IMG/VR virus record: IMGVR_UViG_3300022871_000011
Location: 1 to 64,000 of that record
Reading direction: 5' to 3' (one strand)
DNA: 64,000 nt
From: a virus
A program made the position numbers and the translations under genes. Shown here one piece after another: positions 1-8,636 of this stretch; positions within the stretch are counted from its first letter, which is position 1; each line of letters starts with the position of its first letter. The notes beneath the pieces were generated by a model, which searched no databases, had not been told where the DNA came from, and was given only the letters and a program-made list of their open reading frames with translations.

Positions 1-127
1 TACTATGCGGTTTGTAATAATCTACTATAAAGGAATAAAATATGAGTAGAATTCAGCCAGACAGACCGGGTTATAATGGCTACGTATGCGAAGGCATAAC
101 GTATGACATTATAGACCCTATAGACTG
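1..127. repeat. 127-bp direct repeat, copy 1
   Basis: Bases 1-127 are identical to 868-994, and the identity runs off the left edge of the window. The unit contains the end of one serine-rich gene, a ribosome binding site and the first 28 codons of the next one. Its presence at base 1 implies that another paralogue with the same C-terminus lies just upstream of the window. Confidence 0.9.
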
Positions 128-884
128 CGAGGGCAATGAGTATGAGCAGCTACCGCCTCTCATCAAAGGGTCAGTTGCTGTGGTGCCTTGGTATAAAATG
201 CAGAAAATAGACGTAGACCCCCGACTAACGGCGATAGACCAGACCTGTAACATTAATTTTGATCCGTTCACAGGGACCTTTGTTGACTTATACACAGCTG
301 TTGAGGATAACGGGTATGAGGGCATCATATCCCAGGATTGCTATGATTCAGATGAGCGGTTTGCTGATGGTTTTATGTCCCCTAATCCTTTCTTTCTTAC
401 GTGCATGTGTGGTAATGCAAGGGAAGCAGAAGGAGGTACGAGTAGCAGTAGCAGCTCCAGTAGCAGTAGCAGTAGCTCAAGTAGCTCAAGCTCCAGCAGT
501 AGCAGTTCAACCAGCTCCAGTTCAAGTAGTTCAAGTAGTTCAAATAGTTCCAGCTCAAGTAGCTCCAGCTCAAGTAGCTCAAGCTCCAGCAGTAGCAGTT
601 CAACCAGCTCCAGTTCAAGTAGTAGTAGTAGTAGTTCAAGTAGTTCAAGTAGTTCTGAACCTCCGTTTGTATCTGGGTGGTATCTCACGGAGGACAACTG
701 GTATTATGATTCAAATTGTACAAATTTTGATTATACGTATTTGGTGTGTGGGTATTTTACCTCTGATGTATGGTGGGATGTTTGTCGGGGAGACCCTGGA
801 GACCCTTTTTTCGGTTCATCTTGGCACGTACTATCAGGCCCCCATAGTGAGGCGGTTTGTAATAATCTACTATGCGGTTTGTAA
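42..884 (+). CDS. Serine-tract virion surface protein A (paralogue of 909-2354)
   Basis: 280 aa. Function unrecognised; probably an appendage or fibre-associated structural protein because the next gene downstream is a tail fibre. Residues 1-130 form a normal-composition domain opening with MSRIQPDRPGYNGYVC. Residues about 132-206 are nearly uninterrupted serine, broken only by Thr and Asn. The last 74 residues are aromatic and Cys-containing (FVSGWYLTEDNWYY). Serines use AGT/AGC/TCA mixed, so the tract is kept at protein level. AAAGG precedes the ATG. The first 28 codons are identical to the next gene, and the stop codon lies in a 22-bp tandem repeat. Serine tracts of this sort usually act as flexible spacers; that role is inferred. 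Confidence 0.8.
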   Translation: MSRIQPDRPGYNGYVCEGITYDIIDPIDCEGNEYEQLPPLIKGSVAVVPWYKMQKIDVDPRLTAIDQTCNINFDPFTGTFVDLYTAVEDNGYEGIISQDCYDSDERFADGFMSPNPFFLTCMCGNAREAEGGTSSSSSSSSSSSSSSSSSSSSSSSTSSSSSSSSSSNSSSSSSSSSSSSSSSSSSSTSSSSSSSSSSSSSSSSSEPPFVSGWYLTEDNWYYDSNCTNFDYTYLVCGYFTSDVWWDVCRGDPGDPFFGSSWHVLSGPHSEAVCNNLLCGL

Positions 885-895
885 TAATCTACTAT
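852..895. repeat. 22-bp tandem duplication at the gene A/B junction
   Basis: Two back-to-back identical 22-bp units (852-873 and 874-895) encode the last residues of gene A, its stop codon, and the leader of gene B. The second unit also begins the long repeat shared with bases 1-127. This looks like the footprint of an unequal recombination that copied a serine-gene cassette. Confidence 0.85.
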
Positions 896-994
896 AAAGG
901 AATAAAATATGAGTAGAATTCAGCCAGACAGACCGGGTTATAATGGCTACGTATGCGAAGGCATAACGTATGACATTATAGACCCTATAGACTG
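868..994. repeat. 127-bp direct repeat, copy 2
   Basis: Identical to 1-127 base for base. The sequences diverge at once after codon 28 of each gene, which gives a sharp recombination boundary between a conserved N-terminal cap and a variable body. Confidence 0.9.
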
Positions 995-2354
995 TACCGT
1001 TAACTTCTATGAGTTGTTGCCCCCAAACATAACAGGGAGCCAGACTAATGCCTCATACGAAGATCTGTCTGCTTTGGAGACCGATCCTACTCTGGAAGCT
1101 ATACATGAAGCCTGCGATCTAAGCTTCAATCCCTTCACAGGTACCTTCATAGATATGTATCAGCGCTTTATTGATAACACACTGGATCATTATATAGCTG
1201 ATGATTGTTATGAAACCACAACCTCAGTATATGGCCAGGGCTTCTTAGGGCCTAAACCTATGACAGGTGTAACAGGTGATTGTGGTTGTGGTAATACAGT
1301 AGCACCGCCAGTAGCGCCTCCGAAACCATGGGGTGACAGTAGCAGTAGTAGTGAAGATGCTGATTATAGCACAAGCTCCAGCCTAGGTTTCACAAGCTCA
1401 AGTAGTAGCCTTGGTTTAACAAGTTCAAGTAGTAGCTCAAGTAGTAGTCTAGGGTTAACAAGCAGTTCAAGTAGTAGTAGCCTCGGTTTCACAAGCTCAA
1501 GTAGTAGCCTCGGTTTCACAAGTTCAAGCAGCAGCCTAGGTTTAACCAGTAGTAGCAGTTCAAGCAGCAGCTTAGGTTTAACAAGTTCAAGTAGTAGTTC
1601 AAGCAGCAGCCTAGGTTTAACAAGTAGCAGCAGCAGCCTAGGTTTAACCAGTTCAAGTAGTAGTTCAAGTAGCAGTTCAAGCAGCAGTAGTTCAAGCAGC
1701 AGCCTAGGTTTAACCAGTAGCAGCAGCAGCTTAGGTTTAACAAGTTCAAGTAGTAGTTCAAGTAGCAGTTCAAGCAGCAGTAGTTCAAGCAGCAGCCTAG
1801 GTTTAACCAGTAGCAGCAGCAGCCTAGGTTTAACCAGTAGCAGCAGCAGCTTAGGTTTAACAAGTTCAAGTAGTAGTTCAAGCAGCAGCCTAGGTTTAAC
1901 AAGCTCAAGTAGCAGTTCAAGCAGCAGTAGTTCAAGCAGTAGTAGTTCAAGCAGTAGTCTTGGTCTAACGAGTAGCAGTAGTAGCTCAAGCAGCAGCTTA
2001 GGTTTAACAAGTTCAAGTAGTAGTTCAAGCAGTAGTCTTGGTCTAACGAGTAGCAGTAGTAGCTCAAGCAGCAGCTTAGGTTTAACAAGTTCAAGTAGTA
2101 GTTCAAGCAGCAGCTTAGGTTTAACAAGTTCAAGTTCAAGTAGTAGTTCAAGCAGCAGCTTAGGTTTAACAAGTAGCAGTAGTTCAAGCAGCTCAAGCAG
2201 TAGTCTTGGTCTAACCAGTTCAAGTAGCAGTTCAAGCAGCCTCGGGTTAACAAGCAGCAGTAGCAGTAGCAGTGTGCTTGATACTTATGGGGTCGTTGCG
2301 AGCACTATCCCGGTCGTTATGGGTGGAAATTACGTAGTGCACAGTGTACCTTAA
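909..2354 (+). CDS. Serine-tract virion surface protein B with SLGLT repeats
   Basis: 481 aa. Function unrecognised; inferred virion appendage protein. The first 28 residues are identical to protein A, then a related domain to about residue 140 (GDCGCGN). Residues about 155-460 are serine tracts interrupted about 23 times by SLGLT or SLGFT, giving a periodic low-complexity fibre. The final 25 residues (DTYGVVASTIPVVMGGNYVV) are hydrophobic and non-repetitive, perhaps an assembly or cap segment. It starts 24 bases after the stop of gene A with the same ribosome binding site. The repeat array is likely to change length by slippage or recombination. Confidence 0.8.
   Translation: MSRIQPDRPGYNGYVCEGITYDIIDPIDCTVNFYELLPPNITGSQTNASYEDLSALETDPTLEAIHEACDLSFNPFTGTFIDMYQRFIDNTLDHYIADDCYETTTSVYGQGFLGPKPMTGVTGDCGCGNTVAPPVAPPKPWGDSSSSSEDADYSTSSSLGFTSSSSSLGLTSSSSSSSSSLGLTSSSSSSSLGFTSSSSSLGFTSSSSSLGLTSSSSSSSSLGLTSSSSSSSSSLGLTSSSSSLGLTSSSSSSSSSSSSSSSSSSLGLTSSSSSLGLTSSSSSSSSSSSSSSSSSSLGLTSSSSSLGLTSSSSSLGLTSSSSSSSSSLGLTSSSSSSSSSSSSSSSSSSSLGLTSSSSSSSSSLGLTSSSSSSSSSLGLTSSSSSSSSSLGLTSSSSSSSSSLGLTSSSSSSSSSSSLGLTSSSSSSSSSSSLGLTSSSSSSSSLGLTSSSSSSSVLDTYGVVASTIPVVMGGNYVVHSVP
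1375..2270. repeat. Coding minisatellite encoding Ser-n-SLGLT units
   Basis: About 23 imperfect copies of a unit coding S-L-G-L/F-T followed by 5 to 18 serines. The unit core is CCTAGGTTTAAC or close variants, with AGT/AGC/TCA serine codons between. Spacing varies from 10 to 24 codons, all in frame. No spacer diversity of the CRISPR type is present. Confidence 0.9.
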
Positions 2355-2371
2355 TAAATAACGGAGATACA

Positions 2372-3766
2372 ATGACAGTTGAATTAAATACACTAGCTCC
2401 TTTAAAATGGGTCGCAGATTATAGCGGTGCAGCTCCTACAATAGATAGTACCGACGATGCACTTGTAGGGGACTTTGCAGTAGATACCTCTAACGATGCA
2501 ATATGGTATTGCAGAGACAACACAGCAGCAGCCGCTGTATGGTCTGGACTGAAACCTATATGGATTGAATCAGGCTCAGACATAAACTTTAATACAGGAA
2601 ACGTTAGTATAGGTACTGCGTTTGGTTCACCGTATGCTCAAGCTGATGATTTTGTAGTTTATGGTGCAGGAGACTGTGGTATTACTCTTATGGGTGGTAA
2701 AACCTCAGCTGATACATCTCATTTATTTTTTGGGGATATTGACGGTGCAGGGGTAGGCAGTATTACTTATACCCATTTTGCAGATGAAATGACATTTAGA
2801 GTTAATGGGTCTGAAAGCATGCGCATCGACTCAAGCGGGGATGTGGGGATTGGATACACAACTCCAAGTAATTTTTCAGCCAGTGGCGCAACTCAACTAG
2901 TAGTGGGTGGTGGTTCGGGGAATGAAGGAATTACCATCTTCAGTGGAACCACGGGGACCGGTTCTATTGCTTTTGCAGATGGAACAACAACGACCCAAGG
3001 ATATGAGGGGCTGATTACCTATAATCATAATACAAATTACATGGGCTTGTGGACTAATCATGTTGAAAGAATGAGAATCGACTCAAGCGGGGATGTGGGG
3101 ATTGGCGGGACTCCTGGCCACGCTTTAGACATTTGGGATGGTGCAATAGGATTAGTTATCGGTGCTCAAAATGCCACAAAGAACAGGACTAATTCTACAT
3201 CTAAAGTTTCGCGCATAGGGATGCCTCATTATACACTTGCAGAAGAACCCGTTGCTGTATTAAGTTGCATCTCAGGGTCGGCATCTAACATAATTAATAT
3301 AGGTGGTGCGTCTGTTTTAATGAACACTGCAACCGATATTAAATTCTATACTAGTGCTACAAATACAACGGTAACTGGAACACAAAGAATGGCCATCGCC
3401 TCAAACGGCGCAGTTAATATAGTAGGCGCATTAACTGCCGCATCCTACTCAGATAACACCCCTTTCTTTTCAGGTGATGCAATAACTGAGATTATGAAAG
3501 TCAAAGGTAAAGACGGGGAACTTGACCATAAAACTCTACCAACTTTTGCAAGGATCACCAAAACAGAAAAGGTAAAAGACAAAGACGGAAAAATTGAAAA
3601 GGATGTAGACGGAAAAGACAAGGTAAAAATCACAGAACACAGAGATTTAGGTGCTATGATTTCAATTTTAACTAAAGGTATGCAAGAGCAACAGACTTTA
3701 ATTACGGCTCAGGCGCAGACAATAAATAACCAGGACGATAGAATAAAAGCACTAGAAAGTGTATAA
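2372..3766 (+). CDS. Tail fibre protein with S74-like C-terminal chaperone region
   Basis: 464 aa, start supported by CGGAGA upstream. The central part repeats the phrase MRIDSSGDVGIG (near residues 150 and 231), typical of phage tail fibres and host-recognition needles. The C-terminal 110 residues (SDNTPFFSGDAITEIM, GELDHKTLPTFARI, RDLGAMISILTKGMQEQQ, then a coiled coil) resemble the intramolecular chaperone segments of endosialidase/S74-type fibres. I could not confirm an autocleavage Ser/Lys pair. The Lys/Asp-rich insert at about residues 395-425 is unusual. It follows the serine-tract genes and precedes two small paralogues, consistent with a tail-tip operon. Confidence 0.8.
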   Translation: MTVELNTLAPLKWVADYSGAAPTIDSTDDALVGDFAVDTSNDAIWYCRDNTAAAAVWSGLKPIWIESGSDINFNTGNVSIGTAFGSPYAQADDFVVYGAGDCGITLMGGKTSADTSHLFFGDIDGAGVGSITYTHFADEMTFRVNGSESMRIDSSGDVGIGYTTPSNFSASGATQLVVGGGSGNEGITIFSGTTGTGSIAFADGTTTTQGYEGLITYNHNTNYMGLWTNHVERMRIDSSGDVGIGGTPGHALDIWDGAIGLVIGAQNATKNRTNSTSKVSRIGMPHYTLAEEPVAVLSCISGSASNIINIGGASVLMNTATDIKFYTSATNTTVTGTQRMAIASNGAVNIVGALTAASYSDNTPFFSGDAITEIMKVKGKDGELDHKTLPTFARITKTEKVKDKDGKIEKDVDGKDKVKITEHRDLGAMISILTKGMQEQQTLITAQAQTINNQDDRIKALESV

Positions 3767-3779
3767 CCAAAAGGAGAGC

Positions 3780-3953
3780 ATGATGGGAAAGGAAGTTAAG
3801 AGGATGTCAATCGCAACAGAGGTACTACAGGCAACGCTGAACTACATTAGCGCACAACCCTATAACCAAGTTGCTAATTTACTTAATGAGATTCAAAAGG
3901 ATGCTAAACCGATTGAAGAAGTAAAGAATAACAAGGAGAAATCAAATGAGTGA
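3780..3953 (+). CDS. Small protein, paralogue of 3946-4128
   Basis: 57 aa counted from the ATG at 3780, chosen because AAGGAG sits just before it (an upstream start at 3759 would overlap the fibre gene and lacks a site). Hypothetical. It shares the pattern R-M-S-x5-LQ-x-A and PYNQVANLLNEIQKD with its neighbour, so the two arose by tandem duplication. Mostly helical and charged at the C-terminus. Similar short proteins commonly sit beside tail fibres in marine and environmental phages, but no function is known to me. Confidence 0.75.
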   Translation: MMGKEVKRMSIATEVLQATLNYISAQPYNQVANLLNEIQKDAKPIEEVKNNKEKSNE

Positions 3954-4128
3954 CGACAAGAAGGAAACCCCGGCCGTAGAGAAAAAACAACAACCTGTAA
4001 GAATGTCCGTGTCTCAGCCCCTATTGCAAGGCGCAATAGACATCCTTCAAACACTACCTTTTAGTCAAGTTGCTGATGTATTGTTAGCCCTTCAAAAAGA
4101 TATCAAGGTATCAACAGGGGACAAGTAG
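3946..4128 (+). CDS. Small protein, paralogue of 3780-3953
   Basis: 60 aa; overlaps the previous gene by 8 bases and has AAGGAG upstream of its ATG. Hypothetical. Contains RMSVSQPLLQGAIDIL and FSQVADVLLALQKD, matching the previous protein position by position. A charged Lys/Glu N-terminal extension of about 18 residues distinguishes it. Possibly an oligomeric helper or minor tail component; this rests on position only. Confidence 0.75.
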   Translation: MSDDKKETPAVEKKQQPVRMSVSQPLLQGAIDILQTLPFSQVADVLLALQKDIKVSTGDK

Positions 4129-4157
4129 AGCTATAGTGTATAAAAATAGGAGGAACT

Positions 4158-6353
4158 ATGCCTTACAAAGACATACCTAAGAAACAACCTCATTTATTTG
4201 AGGTTGAACCAGCTATCTATCAATTAGATGATGACCGTGTACAAGGGCTCCGTACAGGCGAAATTACCCAAACAGAATTCATGCGCCTAATGAAACAAGA
4301 AGACCCTTGGGAACTTAGGCAGGGTAAACTGCACCTTGTTACCGAAAAGGAGAATGAGGACCGCAAAGTAATGTTTACGAACCAGCGTAGGATGGCCCTC
4401 AAGAAAACTGGAGGGCTAACAGGCTCAGCTATCAGTGACGACCCTGCAAACTTTAAGAGGGCCTATCCAGAAGTAGCCATTGAGATCGACCGCGTAATGA
4501 GGGAGATCAAAGCTGAAGCGTGCGTAGGGTGTGCAGCCAATCAGAAGATGATACCAATCCTTGAACAGATACTTAAAGCAGAGACTCAAGGTAGAGACCT
4601 TACTATGCTTAAGAATCTAACCCCCCTTACACTCAAGAAACTGAGGGGTGGAGACATCGATGCAGAGGTAGATGTTGCACCAATAGAATATCCTCCTATG
4701 TTTACTAAGACTGTTATCCCTAAGCTACAGGAGCCTGTGGACGTGCCGGTCAAGCCCGACATTAAGAATTTTAAAAAGATCTCGAAGCTCTCCGTTACCC
4801 CGGAAGATTTCTGGGCAGCAGGACCACAGATCCTGGCAGTATATCCTGAACTGACCGAGTACTGGGAGCAGGTAATGACCAAGGCCAATAAAGCCAGCTG
4901 CAGTAGCTGTGTCCGTAAGCGGTATAAGAAACGAATACTAGATAGAATTAAAGCACTTGACCCAGAGGGTAGAGAGGTAGCTCCTCTGACAGCTGTTCTG
5001 GGTACCCGTTTTGTACGACTACTGACTAAGAGCGAAAAGAAAGGCACCGAGGCAATGGCGGCACCCATGCCACCATCTGATACGGGTAATGGCCCCCGCC
5101 CAAGCTGTGTTGATTGTGCTCGTAAGCATGTAGCCCAGGCTATTGTACTCCTAGGAGAGGCCCAGCTAGGCTACCCCGATCATAAGTGGTTGGCAGTAGG
5201 GCACTTAGCCGAAGCATCCGAAGAGATGCTCGGGGACTACCCTGAGATAGCAGCCGACATACGTACAGCTAGGCTCCTTGTAATGGAAGAAGACGTATCC
5301 ACCCCTGATTTGATGGATTTATTCCCCTTATTAGGCGCTGAAGTGTCCCTCTTCGCTCCCGGGGGCTCGCGTGCGCCTCAAAAAAAACTCATTTTAAAGA
5401 ACCACCAAAGCCCTGGCGACATAGTTATGATGACAGCGGCGGTCCGGGACTTTAAAAAGGCCTTTCCTGCCTACGATATAGATGTCAGAACCTCAGCGGA
5501 CCCTTTGTGGGAGAATAACCCCTATTTAACACCTCTTGACGAGTCTGATCCTGATGTGGAGAGCATTGTTATGAATTATCCGCTCATACACAGAAGCAAT
5601 GAAGGCCCACATCACTTCATAAACGGGTTTCGTATGTTCCTTGAAGACCATTTAGGGCTTAAAATACCCGCCGGACCCCTCAAAGGCGATATACACATCT
5701 CAGATGAGGAGAAAGGTTGGATATCACAAATAGAACAGGAAACAGGAAAGGATCAGCCTTACTGGGTTATTGCGGCCGGTGGCAAAACAGATTATACATG
5801 CAAGTTATGGGATCCCTCACGCTATCAGGCCGTCGTTGATGCTATGAACAAGATGGGCATACTATGTGTACAGATAGGTGAAGATGACGAGGGGCATATA
5901 CAACAACCCCTTGAAAATGTAGTTAATTTAATAGGCAAGACCGACCTTAGAGAGTTTATAAGGGTTATATATCATTCTTCAGGGGTCATATGCCCTGTAA
6001 CGTTCCCTATGGTAGCAGCTATAGCGGTGGAGGCTAGACCCGACAGATGCCTCAAACACCGCCCGTGTGTCGTTATTGCAGGAGGTAGAGAACCGGCACA
6101 ATGGCAGGCCTATCCTGGCCATGCATTCCTACACACTCAGGGAAAGCTATCATGTTGTGACCAGGGTGGGTGCTGGAGAAGTCGTATTATACCCCTCGGC
6201 GACGGTGACTCCAAGGATAGTGATCTTTGTGAGAATCCTGTGAAGCTTCGTAATGGTAATACTATACCTAAATGTCTCGATATGATCACACCGAAGGAGG
6301 TACTCCGACATGTCAAAGAATACACAGCCGGTTTTAAGGCCAGTCAAGGTTGA
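4158..6353 (+). CDS. GT9-like (heptosyltransferase-type) glycosyltransferase with N-terminal CxxC modules
   Basis: 731 aa, ATG preceded by AGGAGG. Residues about 410-720 look like a GT-B fold of the GT9/heptosyltransferase type: KKLILKNHQSPGDIVMMTAA, a central YWVIAAGGKTDYTCKLW, and the LIGKTDLREFIRVIYHSSG segment that contacts nucleotide-sugar in the family. The N-terminal 400 residues carry three Cx2C motifs (C122/C125, C248/C251, C317/C320), each beginning a helical module. The third, CVDCARKH...GYPDHKWLAVGHLAEA, is a recurrent phage module of unknown role. It probably transfers a sugar to a virion or cell-surface glycan; donor and acceptor are unknown. The next gene starts inside its 3' end. 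Confidence 0.75.
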   Translation: MPYKDIPKKQPHLFEVEPAIYQLDDDRVQGLRTGEITQTEFMRLMKQEDPWELRQGKLHLVTEKENEDRKVMFTNQRRMALKKTGGLTGSAISDDPANFKRAYPEVAIEIDRVMREIKAEACVGCAANQKMIPILEQILKAETQGRDLTMLKNLTPLTLKKLRGGDIDAEVDVAPIEYPPMFTKTVIPKLQEPVDVPVKPDIKNFKKISKLSVTPEDFWAAGPQILAVYPELTEYWEQVMTKANKASCSSCVRKRYKKRILDRIKALDPEGREVAPLTAVLGTRFVRLLTKSEKKGTEAMAAPMPPSDTGNGPRPSCVDCARKHVAQAIVLLGEAQLGYPDHKWLAVGHLAEASEEMLGDYPEIAADIRTARLLVMEEDVSTPDLMDLFPLLGAEVSLFAPGGSRAPQKKLILKNHQSPGDIVMMTAAVRDFKKAFPAYDIDVRTSADPLWENNPYLTPLDESDPDVESIVMNYPLIHRSNEGPHHFINGFRMFLEDHLGLKIPAGPLKGDIHISDEEKGWISQIEQETGKDQPYWVIAAGGKTDYTCKLWDPSRYQAVVDAMNKMGILCVQIGEDDEGHIQQPLENVVNLIGKTDLREFIRVIYHSSGVICPVTFPMVAAIAVEARPDRCLKHRPCVVIAGGREPAQWQAYPGHAFLHTQGKLSCCDQGGCWRSRIIPLGDGDSKDSDLCENPVKLRNGNTIPKCLDMITPKEVLRHVKEYTAGFKASQG

Positions 6354-6996
6354 GCACTACACGGATGAGTTTGGCATAATACACCAGAAAGACCCGATAA
6401 TCATGCAGTATACCCCGGGCTACATTGAGCAGCTCTACAGTGATGATGCGCGCCAGATGGATATGCAGCGTATACGTATGGAGTATGTGCAGGACGTGCT
6501 TGGAGTTACGTATACCCACCAAGCAGATTGTTTAGAGATAGGGCCTGGTAGGGGTTACTTTATGCAATTTGCCAAAGGATCTCTAGGGAGTTTAGAGGGT
6601 TATGATATAGTTGATAGCCTTTATAGCACTGTGACTCAGCAGGAAGCTCTTAGTAGGCAGTGGGACATCCTTTTCATGTATGATGTTATCGAGCACCTAC
6701 CCTCCCTCACTGACCTTTTTAAATATAAGTTTAAATACGCAGTGCTCTCGGTGCCTGGGTTACCTCCTTTGCACTACAAAGGCCCTGACCCTACAGCAGA
6801 ACTAGAAAGGCTGGGGTGGCACCACTATAAACCGAACGAACATCTTCATTATTTTGACCCTTGTAGTTTTAAAAGGTTCTCGGACGCTAATAAGTTCCGC
6901 CTTCTTCGAAGTTCTAACCCAGAGGATGCGTTAAGATCCCACGAGGGAGTCCATCCTAATATAATAACATATACTATTGAGAATTTAAATGACTAA
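6310..6996 (+). CDS. Class I SAM-dependent methyltransferase
   Basis: 228 aa. Motif I is LEIGPGRGYFM near residue 75 (SAM-binding glycine loop), and YDVIEHLPSL near residue 122 matches the post-motif region of methyltransferase types 11/12, which act on small molecules or sugars. A GAAGGAGG site lies 8 bases before the ATG, inside the end of the glycosyltransferase gene (44-base overlap), so translation is coupled. The context among sugar-transfer enzymes suggests a glycan or metabolite substrate rather than DNA; no DNA-methylase signature (NPPY/DPPY) is present. Confidence 0.8.
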   Translation: MSKNTQPVLRPVKVEHYTDEFGIIHQKDPIIMQYTPGYIEQLYSDDARQMDMQRIRMEYVQDVLGVTYTHQADCLEIGPGRGYFMQFAKGSLGSLEGYDIVDSLYSTVTQQEALSRQWDILFMYDVIEHLPSLTDLFKYKFKYAVLSVPGLPPLHYKGPDPTAELERLGWHHYKPNEHLHYFDPCSFKRFSDANKFRLLRSSNPEDALRSHEGVHPNIITYTIENLND

Positions 6997-7750
6997 ACTA
7001 GTAACCATGGATTGCAAATCATCATACAGGTTATCCAGTATGAAGCGGGCGGGGCATCACGCGATTATACGCTGGTTGATGGGGAACTTTAATCCTGCTG
7101 ATATAGTTGTGCATAAGAATGGCGTTGAAGAAACCCTAGATGATCATAATCCCTATATACTACCAATAAATACACGTTTTAATAACAATGGTAACCAGGT
7201 TCGTAGGTTAAGAGGCAAGTTTTTGGCTGATTCTTATATCTATAATTATGAAGAAAAGTCTCCGAAACGAATATTAAATATAGAAAGCTACTCTAAAAAC
7301 GATAGTGAACTCTGTGACATAGTAGTGATTAGAGATCCATATAATATGATAGCTAGCCGGCTGGAATGTAATTTTATAGATAACCAAGAAGCTAACTTAC
7401 CTAAAACCGTAGCTTTGTGGTTAGAATATGCTGATGTTTACCTAAACCATAAGCAGGAAAATCTTATTTGTATTAATTTTAATGCCTGGTTTAGGGATAA
7501 AACATACAGACAGACTATATGTGCTCAAATGGGGTTATCCTTTTTAGATAGGTCGAGGGCTGAGGTGGCCCGGGCGGGTGGTGGTAGTTCCTTTGACGGG
7601 TTAACTTACGACGGTAAGGCACATCAGATGGATGTATTAAACCGTTATAAACATTACATGACTAATGCTCTTTATAAAAAATATGTATTAACTAATCCTG
7701 ATATTAAGGAGCTCTCCCACAGGATATTTGGAGAAATAATTAATGCTTGA
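6989..7750 (+). CDS. Sulfotransferase-like P-loop protein
   Basis: 253 aa; overlaps the methyltransferase by 8 bases. RAGHHAIIRWLMGNF near residue 18 resembles the 5'-phosphosulfate-binding loop of sulfotransferases (a variant with Gly-His-His), and VVIRDPYNMIASRLE near residue 112 resembles the 3'-phosphate-binding segment (RDPxNxxxSR). The order and spacing fit a PAPS-dependent sulfotransferase fold; a nucleotide kinase-like relative cannot be excluded. In this operon it would be expected to sulfate a glycan. The second half has no landmarks I recognise. Confidence 0.6.
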   Translation: MTKLVTMDCKSSYRLSSMKRAGHHAIIRWLMGNFNPADIVVHKNGVEETLDDHNPYILPINTRFNNNGNQVRRLRGKFLADSYIYNYEEKSPKRILNIESYSKNDSELCDIVVIRDPYNMIASRLECNFIDNQEANLPKTVALWLEYADVYLNHKQENLICINFNAWFRDKTYRQTICAQMGLSFLDRSRAEVARAGGGSSFDGLTYDGKAHQMDVLNRYKHYMTNALYKKYVLTNPDIKELSHRIFGEIINA

Positions 7751-8603
7751 CACTATCTCATTTATAACACTTGCTGATGATGGGTACCTCCCGGGGGTCT
7801 TTACATTGTGTCATAGTATTCGTCGCTGGTATCGTGACATCCCTATCCATGTATGGTATCTCATAAAGGATCCAGCCAACTTAGCTAGGCTGAAGGAGTT
7901 CCAGCAGGTGCACAATAATATAATACTACATGATGCTAACCCTTATAAACAGGGCCGTAAGGAGTGGTACCTTAAGCCTGACATAATAGAGGCAACAGAT
8001 ACGGAGTCGTTCATATTTATGGACGCGGACGTATTGTTAACCTATAAGATTCCATCAGTATTTGATACTATAGAAGAGGGTTTTTTGTGGGGCTGCCGCT
8101 CGGGCAACCGGATACCCGCAAAGAATCAAGGGTTAACTAGCGTGCTACGGAGGGTAAAGCCTACTTCGCTAAATAGAGAACACTCACTACTAACCTCAGG
8201 TATTTTTGGTTGTAATAAGGAATTACACAAGAACATCTTAGATAAATTTAGAGCCGGTTGCGCAGATGAGGCGTTCAGGAAAACTGTTTTTGGTGATATG
8301 CATATTCTTAATTACCATATAGCAGTAAACAATTGGTGGCCCAAAGTACACTATTGTTCAGATAATTCTATCTATGGGACCATATTATGTGATATGGAGG
8401 CTACACGCTTTAAAGATGGACTATTTATAGTGTGTAAAGCTCATTCTAAGGGTATAATACGTATTACACATTACAACGGATCCAAGCCTTGGACCGAATC
8501 TGGACGATTAATGCCTAAGCGGAAGCTTAATACCAACTCCATCCAATTATGGGATAATGTCAACGCAAGTGTCCAGGCAGGGAACTCTTTTTGGGTGCCT
8601 TAA
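7743..8603 (+). CDS. GT8-like glycosyltransferase (GT-A fold)
   Basis: 286 aa. FMDADVLL near residue 92 gives the DxD metal/nucleotide-sugar motif. SGIFGCNKELHK near residue 157 and ITHYNGSKPW near 240 match the conserved acceptor-side and H-x-x-G-x-K-P-W elements of the glycogenin/GT8 group. It probably transfers a hexose to a glycan or protein. It overlaps the preceding gene by 8 bases, completing a four-gene glycan cassette. No signal peptide or membrane segment is visible, so it should act in the cytoplasm. Confidence 0.75.
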   Translation: MLDTISFITLADDGYLPGVFTLCHSIRRWYRDIPIHVWYLIKDPANLARLKEFQQVHNNIILHDANPYKQGRKEWYLKPDIIEATDTESFIFMDADVLLTYKIPSVFDTIEEGFLWGCRSGNRIPAKNQGLTSVLRRVKPTSLNREHSLLTSGIFGCNKELHKNILDKFRAGCADEAFRKTVFGDMHILNYHIAVNNWWPKVHYCSDNSIYGTILCDMEATRFKDGLFIVCKAHSKGIIRITHYNGSKPWTESGRLMPKRKLNTNSIQLWDNVNASVQAGNSFWVP

Positions 8604-8636
8604 GGCCTTAAATAGGGGTATTTTAGCCTTGTTAAA

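Noticed and set aside
341-697. Leu/Glu-rich and Asn/Tyr-rich frames antisense or out of frame over the serine tracts (also 1516-2253 and 9032-9436)
   Set aside because: They are mechanical by-products of repeated AGT/AGC/TCA serine codons; no ribosome binding sites or sensible composition.
1375-2270. Regular repeats considered as a CRISPR array
   Set aside because: The repeats are coding, in frame and have no unique spacers of constant length; no cas genes nearby.
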